Source: Cloeon dipterum (Eukaryota > Arthropoda > Insecta > Ephemeroptera > Baetidae). Taken from it: a stretch of DNA of 64,000 bases. Shown piece by piece: positions 56,901 through 64,000 of this stretch (position 1 is its first letter; each line of letters begins with the position of its first letter). A program made the translations under genes and the position numbers. Where the stretch lies: contig NC_088790.1 of assembly GCF_949628265.1 (NCBI RefSeq), positions 14,264,545 through 14,328,544 on the forward strand, in the 5' to 3' direction. The notes below the pieces were generated by a model. The model was not told where the DNA came from. It saw only the letters and a program-made list of their open reading frames with translations, and did not search any database.

Positions 56901-58711
56901 TTATATATACTGTAATGTATAATGATTTAACCCATGTCTCCAAAACCAATTCGCAATTAATTTTGGCGTGGGTGTAGCCCCAATAGATAACTTACATTTT
57001 CACAATATTTCAACATGGTGGTAGTCTCAGTCTCGTTACTCCTTCCTAGGATGTTGTTGGAGACAACCAGATTAGGATAATTATCAGCCATGTAATCTAT
57101 GTAGTCAGGTTGATAGGCAGCCGCGCCGTGCACGATTCCCATTACGTGCTGAGCATTGCCATCCTCGTCCTCCTGGAACACCACTTTGAAGTACTCATCC
57201 ACCAGCACATCCATTTCCTCAGGGCTCAAGTGGCTTATTTCATCCTGGTACAGGTGCACCACGCTGGCACCACCGTTGGCACTGATTTCCACCCTGATGA
57301 GATTCTGCATTCGTGCACTTGTGTCTGACATTGGTGGCCGCGGCAGCGAAACTGTTTTCGTGAAGGTTCTGTCTCGCCGGCACTGGATTCCGATGTGAGC
57401 CTTTTTAACCTGCAAATATTAAGGTTCAGTCTTAGCATCAATTAAACTCAGCAAGAATTTCAAAAATTATATTACACTTTTTTCAATATTACCAATATCT
57501 TGTAGACAACATTTTTTGAACTCTAATTTAAAATAAATTGAATTTTTTCCCATTTGAAAATTCTGACAAAAATTGTGGCAGGAATAGCATTATTCATATT
57601 ATAAGTAGGAAATCTACAAAGCAGCAGAAAGTTTCCGCCTCATTTTGCATTTTAATAGAGACAAAAATTTATACATTAATTTCCTATATTTCATGCATAA
57701 AAATTTGTAAAATTTTCAGGAAAAAACAGTGGTAGTAAATTTGAACTCCAGGAGGAAAAAACTACCTTTGTCCGCCTTCCGCAGTGTGGACACTCGTTTT
57801 TCCTGTCATCGCTGTGCCTTGACGATTTTCGATGACTGGAAGAGTGGTGTCGAGGTTTGGATGAAGATTTGCTTGATCTATGGCTGCTGTGGTGCGAGGA
57901 TGAGTGGTGCCTGTCCGAAGAATGTTTTCTTGTTTCACTAGGCGCGCGCACTTTCACCGAATCGCCGTTTATTTTCACCTGCTAAGCAATTTTACCATCA
58001 AAATGCTGGTTGGTGCAAAGTATAACGGCTTCTGACCTCTTCCCGCGTCACGTCAGGAACCTCGACTTTGATTTTCGCCGGACTCATTGGCGTGTGCGAG
58101 GGGGAGCAGTCTGAGAGAGGAGGAGACACAAGTAGACCCTCTTGCAGCCCAGCAGTCGTCTGGAAGGTGGACAGGGGCTCTTCCTTTCCGCAAAGGTGCT
58201 TCTGCAAGGCAAAAATAATTACTAGTACCAAAAAATCATGTTAATAGTCTCATAATTATTAATTAAATCCGTAAATAATTGGTTAAATGATAGTTTTAAA
58301 TTTTAAAAACTATGAACACGGAACAAAATTTGATGAATATAAGCTGCATACCGAACTTCACGATTTTCTTAGGGCATCTATATGAAGGATAATAAAAAAA
58401 GGTATTAATTATCAGGTGGCCAGTGTCTAAAGCAAAGAGCAAAATTTAGATATAATTTTCTTCAGGCATTAATTACAGCAGTAATACGAAAATAAAATCA
58501 TCAAAGAACCGTAGAGTTACGTCACACTCTAGAATTTCTTAATAATCCAGCCCTCTATTTTCAATAAGTCTTGTTATGAGAGTTGCTTATGGGAAAATAC
58601 TATGGGAAGGCACGCCTTCTTAAGTTAGAAAGAATGGAAAGAATACAAATCGATTCTGACCACGTCCAGCGACTCTGGATGCTCGACGGGCATGCTGACC
58701 ACCTGATCCAT
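53945..58711 (-). CDS. RSBN1: RSBN1/RSBN1L-family JmjC-like protein, 735 aa
   Basis: The family (human RSBN1/KDM9, RSBN1L; nematode DPY-21) are nuclear JmjC proteins; DPY-21 and RSBN1 act on dimethylated H4K20. Nine coding exons: 58711-58661, 58201-58037, 57978-57766, 57409-56996, 56775-56635, 55859-55720, 55669-55387, 55320-55170, 54594-53945. Order of parts: acidic start; [16 protein letters not shown]; a His/Ser/Arg-rich low-complexity stretch; [10 protein letters not shown]; conserved core ([80 protein letters not shown]); [12 protein letters not shown] with an HxD pair at H406/D408; [15 protein letters not shown] with a distal His at H508; then a Lys/Arg/Glu-rich disordered tail. HxD plus distal His fits Fe(II) binding; that residue assignment is my inference. 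Exon 1 has a good acceptor upstream (58738) and the frame is open above the ATG, so extra N-terminal exons are possible. Confidence 0.93.
54595..55169 (-). other. RSBN1 intron 8 (575 bases)
   Basis: AT-rich intron splitting the conserved SLAWHVRL motif in phase 1 (donor TTTAG|GTAAGT, acceptor TTTCAG|CATGG). Nothing else is visible in it. Confidence 0.8.
55860..56634 (-). other. RSBN1 intron 5 (775 bases)
   Basis: Strongly AT-rich intron between DPFLKQ and VMPWGG. It contains an 11-base cytosine run at 56395-56405 (a G run on the transcribed strand). No exon is missing relative to human RSBN1 at this junction. Confidence 0.8.
57410..57765 (-). other. RSBN1 intron 3 (356 bases)
   Basis: AT-rich intron between GRRTK and VKKAHIG, with clean donor AAG|GTAGTT and acceptor TTTGCAG|GTT. 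Nothing else is seen in it. Confidence 0.8.
58202..58660 (-). other. RSBN1 intron 1 (459 bases)
   Basis: AT-rich intron. The donor assigned here, GTG|GTCAGA, is weak at position +3; the acceptor TTGCCTTGCAG|AAG is strong. No other exon is evident. Confidence 0.65.
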
Positions 58712-59593
58712 GCGAAATTTACTCCTTCCTAGTGCACCTGAGAACGAAAAAGCCAATTTAGCATATCGTTTGTAAGATAAATTGAGCAGAGATTGCAGAA
58801 GCCCACCTCATGACTCAGAAAATAACGATTCCGTCCGCAAAAATCTAATTTCGTTAGATTTCTGAGAAGACGATATTGATTAGATTCAAAAATTTCACTG
58901 CAAAAACGATTAGCTGCAATCGAAACGGTCAAAATTCACTAGAAAAGACCAGATCCCGATGCTACGTTCAAAACTACGCTTCTTTCATGGTGAATGTTTT
59001 TGTCGCTGTCGGTGCGCGGCCGATCGCGAAAGCTTGCAGACAAATGACAGGTGGCAGCATTTTCGCACTCATTTTTCAAATCAGTTGGAGCGAAGGGAAA
59101 ATAATGTTATTTTCTATTTACACACGAAAATTAGGAAAACCAGCAGATATTAAAATTAATGTTTACATACATGCAACTTGCTATGGAATTTTGTTAATAA
59201 GCTAATGCAATAAATAAACACAAATTCAACTATTTGAATAGCAAGAGCATAAATTAAACAGCATTAAAATTAATTTTGTCCAGCGCGTAACACCTTTGAT
59301 TTTTAAAATTAATCAACTCTGTGCGCTAAATTATAAATATGACATTCGAAATTTGGGAAACGGCACAGTAAATAATTATCCTGTATCTAAAATCTTATAA
59401 AAAATAATTTTTATAGGATTTCGAGGAATCAAGATTTTTTTAGGAGCAAATTAAACCAACTATGTGGTCAAGATAGAGCAAAATAAAATATATGGTTTTT
59501 GTGGTTTTATACATTCCTTTAAATATAATGCTGTTATACTTATTGTTCAAATCATTCGAAAAATATTTCGGAATTTTTTTTAAATCCACATAT
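58712..59593 (-). promoter_or_regulatory. RSBN1 leader/promoter region and BBS2-RSBN1 spacer
   Basis: 58738/58739 is a strong acceptor (CTTTTTCGTTCTCAG|GTGC), so at least one upstream exon is expected. A GC-richer patch at 58.93-59.10 kb is the best place for the transcription start and first exon. A short minus-strand frame there (MSAKMLPPVICLQAF...) has no recognisable homology. The sequence above 59.1 kb is AT-rich spacer. Confidence 0.4.
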
Positions 59594-59599
59594 TTTATT
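59594..59599 (-). terminator. Candidate polyadenylation signal of BBS2 (AATAAA)
   Basis: AATAAA on the minus strand (TTTATT on plus) is 91 bases beyond the BBS2 stop codon at 59690, a normal 3' UTR length for a compact gene. Confidence 0.6.
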
Positions 59600-59689
59600 C
59601 AACCTTACAAAAAAGAAGCAAATTTCATAAACAAAAAACTTCACATTTTTTAATCTTATTTTAAAGGCTTCACCTTGATCCCATCATTT

Positions 59690-62600
59690 TCAATTAATCC
59701 CAGTTTTGAAAATTCTGAGTATAGCAGGCACATTATTGTTTTTTACTGCGGCACGGCAGAGCTCAACTAGACGCGCCTGCGGTTTTCCAACTGAAATGTT
59801 CACGAAGAAAATTTTAATAATGATTCTCACATGCTTAATTTAAACCCTAAGAAAATAAATGTACCCCTTAGCTTTGACGATTGTTCGATGCATTTATTGA
59901 TTTGTTTTAGGCTCTTGACAAGGTCCTCGTGATTGTTATTCCTGACTTTGTAAGATTTGAGTATGTCGCTGTTACAAGTGGCGAGCGCCGTTGTCCATTT
60001 GAGCACTCCTTCCCTGCAGCGTTTGGCAAAATTAGAACATTTTGGCAAATTGCTGCTTAGAGATGTTTCAAATTTACACGTCCTCAATGATTCTGGCGTC
60101 CTCAATGCGAATCACGTGAGAGCGAATCGAGTCTAGGCAACTTGCCATGTCAGTGCTCAATTGCAGTCGCACTTCATTCAACTCGACCATGTTGTGCATC
60201 AACATTTTCATTTTCTCCTCGACGTTTGGAAATTCGGCTCGGGCCTGAATTAAAAAAATTTGTTTAACCTGAATTTTAATATTATCATTACCTCAAGGTC
60301 GTTCACATTCAGGAAGTTCGCAAGTGACTGTGTGATTTCTCCGACAAGTCCCATGTTGTCGCAAAAAATTGTGATTTTATTGTCGCTCCCAACACAGAAT
60401 GCGACAAGCTCGTTAGTCGGCAGAGCTTTGAAGAAGAGCTCCAACTCTAGTCCTGCGAGTGTCACTTCTGTTTGGAGCAGGAAGTTTTGGTTCACCCACA
60501 ATATTATCTGGGAGCATGAAAAGCCCAGAGTAAAAATTTTTGTCATTGGGTTGGTGGAAAAATTAATTACCCTTTGAATTCTTTCTTTGATTATGAACGT
60601 GGAATTGCTCTTTGGTTTCTCGTGTTTTCCCTTTAAAAGCTGAAGCATTGCAAATCTCGGAAGTTGTCTTGATAGTTCAAAAAGATGGAAATTTGTGCTG
60701 TCTATTTGGCCGATTAAAGCCTGGAATCATTCATTTTCATTGTGGTTCAAATTTCATTTCAAAATAAAAAATATGTTATTAAATTTATTTAATAAATTAA
60801 CAAATATGAACAGTTCCGGAACAATATAAAAGGTTAAAAGTGTGGCAGCAAACAACAAATAATGCACAATTGCTTGCTCCGCTCCTTCTGAAATATTTGT
60901 TTAAAATATATACTTATAAGAAATAACTTTTAATGGAACTTTTGTTATCAAAAATTGTGCAATTTGACCTTATCAAACTGGGCCTTTTTATTGACCAATT
61001 CGCAGAATGTGATTTACGTTTTATATTTTAAATTAATTGTGCACAAGCTTAGGTCTTTTTTATACAATTTGAATCGATGCTGATTTAATAAGCAAATATT
61101 TGTGGCTGTTACCTTTATGTGCAAATCCACCGGGATGTTGCTGACAGGCGTAATCGGAACAGTGACGCTTCGCGTTAACTCCCAGTCTCTAGGGTGCAAA
61201 ACGTGTGATTCCCCTTGGAAAATACCCTCGCAGAAAACCAACACAGCGCGAATCACGGTGTCGTTGTTCGTGAACAGAGTTACATCAATATGTGGCTGGA
61301 ATGATTTTCTTCTTTAATCTCCAGATGTAACAGTAAAATAAAATTAATATTATATATTGTTCAAATATACAAACCTTTTCTAAATCATTTTCGTTCAAAG
61401 CAACTACACATTGCAGTTTTGTCTGCATCTGTAAAAAATGTAAATTTTTATAATTTTCAAGTTAAATAAAACTGAAACGAACAGGAATTTTAGCCTTCAC
61501 GACTTCAGCAGCTTGGTTAGACGACTCTTTGTAGTTTGACAATTCCAGCAGCAAATTTTGTTTTTTACTGAATAATTCCCTGACTGCATCATGGCCATAA
61601 TTCACTCGGCGGCCCGGCGCTCTCAGGACCTTATTAGTCTGATATCCCCTCACTGCAAAATATAGTCGCCACATAAAGCAAAAGATTAAAAAAAAAATGA
61701 AATGGTTTAGACACCTTCTCCTGTCACGGAACAGCAAATCAAATCCCTGCCTCCATTCAGGCGATAGTCACCGGCCACGATTCCCGCAACGGCCGAACTA
61801 AAATTGTCCTTGAAAACAACTTCACCTGTTCTGCAGTTCCTGCCGTCCACTTTTCCATTGGACCAACCAATAATCAACTCGTCCAAACCATCTCCATCGA
61901 TGTCATAATTGAACACAGTGATTGCTTTATTTTTCGACTGCAAAGTTATGCGTCATTTTTTGCTCTCTTCGGATCAGTGTGGAATTATACCTTTATCCTC
62001 CAGAGGCGTTGCAATTTCTCATACACGCCTATGGTGCCGTTCGAGAGGCCGTAGCCAAAGCAAGTTTTTTGCAGAGGCGTCAACGAAGTCACGGCTTCTG
62101 TTTCGGTCAGCTCACCCATGATTTCGTCATCTTTGAATACACGGATGTCATAGTCAGTGGATCCGACGATCAACTATATAATGAGAGGGTTCACACGCAA
62201 ATATATTTTTTTTAATTAATATAAAAACCTCGTTAAAATTATCCGAGTCAAAATCCAAGAGAGCCAGCGAGCAGACAACATCACCAGTAATGGTCCAAAA
62301 AACTTCGTTCCCTTGGAAATCAAATCCGACTATAGTGCAGTTCCCACCGGCGATTACAACAGGCTTCCCCATTTTTCCTAAACGCCCGATGGTCAAAACT
62401 TTCACTCCCTCTGGTACCTTTGTAATTTGTATTAATTTAGCTCATCTGCATACATTATTTCTCTTTTACTTCTTTGTAAAAAATGTCCATGTTCTTTTCA
62501 ACATCGTAAACGAGAATGCTTCTTGGCGAGCCAACAACCAGAAAATCCCTCTCGCTCTCTGGATCCAACTGACCAGATTGGATGCAGGTTATTGTCTGGT

Positions 62601-62862
62601 TCAGGTTGAGCATCACGACTTCCTTGCTCGCATCACTTGAACAAATGCGGCCCGAACTTCCAGAGAGTTTTTTGTGAGGCGAATGGATGAATATCTGATT
62701 TATTGTGATTAAATAAAAATGACACACTAAAATGAAGGGGAATAATACTTTATCTGAAGCTGTCGCAGCTGTTAACGAAGGGTGCGTTCCGTCATAGTAT
62801 CCAAGGGTAACACAACCTGCAACCACTGGATGGTGCAGATTGAAGGTGTAAATCGGCTGCAT
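59690..62862 (-). CDS. BBS2: BBS2, BBSome subunit, 707 aa
   Basis: BBS2 is a core subunit of the BBSome, the coat-like complex that moves membrane proteins in and out of cilia; it pairs with BBS7 and BBS9. Thirteen coding exons: 62862-62749, 62694-62470, 62417-62229, 62173-61991, 61937-61715, 61652-61483, 61428-61375, 61295-61113, 60720-60571, 60507-60292, 60244-60078, 60013-59865, 59790-59690; all GT-AG with matching phases. Residues about 1-320 are the beta-propeller ([89 protein letters not shown]). A coiled coil follows ([14 protein letters not shown]), then the GAE and platform region ([43 protein letters not shown]) and the C-terminal helices ending [14 protein letters not shown]. Human BBS2 is 721 residues, so the protein is complete. 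In insects BBS genes are expected mainly in ciliated sensory neurons. Confidence 0.97.
60721..61112 (-). other. BBS2 intron 8 (392 bases)
   Basis: AT-rich intron between PVDLHIK and ALIGQIDST. No exon is missing relative to human BBS2. Nothing else is visible in it. Confidence 0.8.
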
Positions 62863-63190
62863 AATGCTGTAGACACATTAAAAATATAGCAAATTTTGAC
62901 AGAAGAAAGCATCACGTGCAGCACATATGTCAAGAAATTGCATAACTTGTAAATTTTGCAGGCGTATCGCAGCCTACTAGAGATTTATGTACTAGTTAGT
63001 TATTTGTAACACTGCGAGAAAAATAAAATCTTGTTGTTTTGAACTAAAAATGTTGCAAATATCTAAGCGCATACCTGGTTTAGTTTTGTGAGACGAAGGA
63101 ATTCCGTGGTAGCCGCCAAACTGAAAAAAGCGCGCCAGCGAACACGCCATCTGCTCATATTTTGCTGCGGCTATGTTTATATAGCGCAAG
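62863..63190 (-). promoter_or_regulatory. BBS2: BBS2 5' leader exon and TATA-like promoter
   Basis: Four bases before the BBS2 ATG is a good acceptor, GTGTCTACAG|CATT (62867/62866). About 200 bases upstream a donor AAACCAG|GTATGC (63075/63074) closes a GC-richer block, 63075-63180, that looks like a noncoding first exon. TATATAAA at about 63179 and further TATA-like words (63184-63197) on either strand lie at its 5' edge. The leader contains upstream ATGs, one of which opens a frame running over the BBS2 start codon after splicing. Confidence 0.5.
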
Positions 63191-63788
63191 TATAAAAGCA
63201 GTCAAGTGGAGAATACATTAAATTTCAATAAATTCATCGAGGAGGAAGAGGTAAAAATTCAATTCAGTATACCTATGATAACGCTTTTTAAGATTTTTTT
63301 CTCCTATTTACGAACCAATATATCAGCAGAGGCTGTCATGAGGGCTTAAAGTTTTCAAAAAAATAATGCTTGGCAGTATATTTTGATTGAAATATATTAT
63401 TTTAAAAGTTAATAACAAGTGAAGTTCTATATATAATTATAGTATTGCCTAATTTCACTAATTTACTCCATTTTTGACGATATATTCTTTTAATATTTTT
63501 CAGTTTCTTCTGACACTTTTTAAATGCATATTTTTTCATGGTTAAATCGATATTAAAATAATTAAAAAAAAATTTCTTGCACAACAGTCACCAAAAATGT
63601 CAACATGGAATTATTAAAAAAAACGCTTGTGGATCAAAACGACTATATTAATATATATTAATACTATACTTGTTAAATTATTTAAAGAGAAATTAAGTTG
63701 CCCTCTTTCATCAATCTATTATTTTTGAATTTTTGAGTTTTTGGCAACCTGACTAAATAGTCTGGTTTATGATAATAATTATGGGGGG
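63191..63788. other. AT-rich DNA upstream of BBS2
   Basis: No exon is supported. The sequence is AT-rich with short T and A runs. A plus-strand TATAAAA word at about 63192 could indicate a divergent promoter, but I see no matching gene on the plus strand before the window ends. Confidence 0.45.
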
Positions 63789-64000
63789 CTCACACTTTCC
63801 GCTCACTCACACTTCTCGCTCTGATGGGAAGATTCAATGTTAATCCCTATCCTAGCGAGAAGTGTGAGTTGGGCGAAAATGGTGAGTCTGCCATATGTCA
63901 TTATAATAAGTATGGCAGACTCACCATTTTCGCCCAACTCACACTTCTCGCTAGGATAGGGATTAACATTGAATCTTCCCATCAGAGCGAGAAGTGTGAG
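63789..64000. repeat. Nested palindrome at the window end (foldback element)
   Basis: Arms of 90 bases, 63806-63895 and 63911-64000, are perfect reverse complements around a 15-base AT-rich spacer (63896-63910). Each arm is itself a smaller inverted repeat: CTCACACTTCTCGCT at 63806-63820 pairs with AGCGAGAAGTGTGAG at 63854-63868, and the same pair recurs at 63938-63952 and 63986-64000. A further degenerate direct copy, CTCACACTTTCCGCT (13 of 15 matches), precedes at 63789-63803. The structure is cut by the window edge, so its true length is unknown. It encodes nothing. Perfect arm identity implies recent formation or gene conversion, or an assembly fold-over. Confidence 0.95.

Noticed and set aside
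62992..63189. 65-codon minus-strand frame upstream of BBS2 as a coding exon
   Set aside because: None of its frames joins the BBS2 frame at the 62866 acceptor, and the BBS2 ATG already aligns with the start of known orthologues.
63806..64000. Repeated 15-mers resembling a CRISPR array
   Set aside because: The repeats alternate in orientation and form a palindrome, and the genome is eukaryotic.

Overview
The window looks like nuclear DNA from an arthropod, probably an insect. It has AT-rich noncoding sequence, GT-AG introns mostly of 50-1000 bases with a few of several kb, long simple repeats, and multi-exon genes with clear animal orthologues. I cannot fix the order. BBS2, which as far as I recall fruit flies have lost, argues against a drosophilid.

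All supported genes lie on the minus strand, one after another. From high to low coordinates they are: (1) BBS2, 13 coding exons, 62862 to 59690, a BBSome ciliary trafficking subunit; (2) an RSBN1/RSBN1L-family JmjC-like protein, 9 coding exons, 58711 to 53945; (3) DENND6, 8 coding exons, 52624 to 48704, a DENN-domain Rab GEF; (4) an INF2-type formin, Form3, 22 coding exons, 30271 to 18076; (5) one well-formed 80-codon first coding exon, 16590 to 16351, of an unrecognised gene that would continue toward or past base 1. I derived every splice junction by hand from GT-AG signals and reading phase. The joined frames stay open and total 707, 735, 566 and 1652 codons before the stop.

Region by region: 1-16350 has no convincing exon and holds a GT/GA compound microsatellite and an unbroken 383-bp CA tract. 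16351-16860 is the orphan exon and its leader. 17763-30271 is Form3, with large introns holding a foldback element and a G-quadruplex motif. 30.4-46.7 kb is gene-poor. A GC-rich block at 46.75-47.16 kb ending in a consensus donor may be a distal first exon. 48.7-63.2 kb is the compact DENND6/RSBN1/BBS2 cluster. The window ends inside a nested palindrome (63789-64000).

The genes do not form one pathway. They cover actin filament assembly (Form3), Rab-dependent membrane recycling (DENND6), chromatin demethylation (RSBN1) and ciliary membrane traffic (BBS2). I see no bacterial-style system, CRISPR array or intact transposon. The most unusual items are the nested palindrome, the formin's missing N-terminal half of its DID domain, a 57-nt intron that keeps the frame open, and the unidentified alanine-rich exon.
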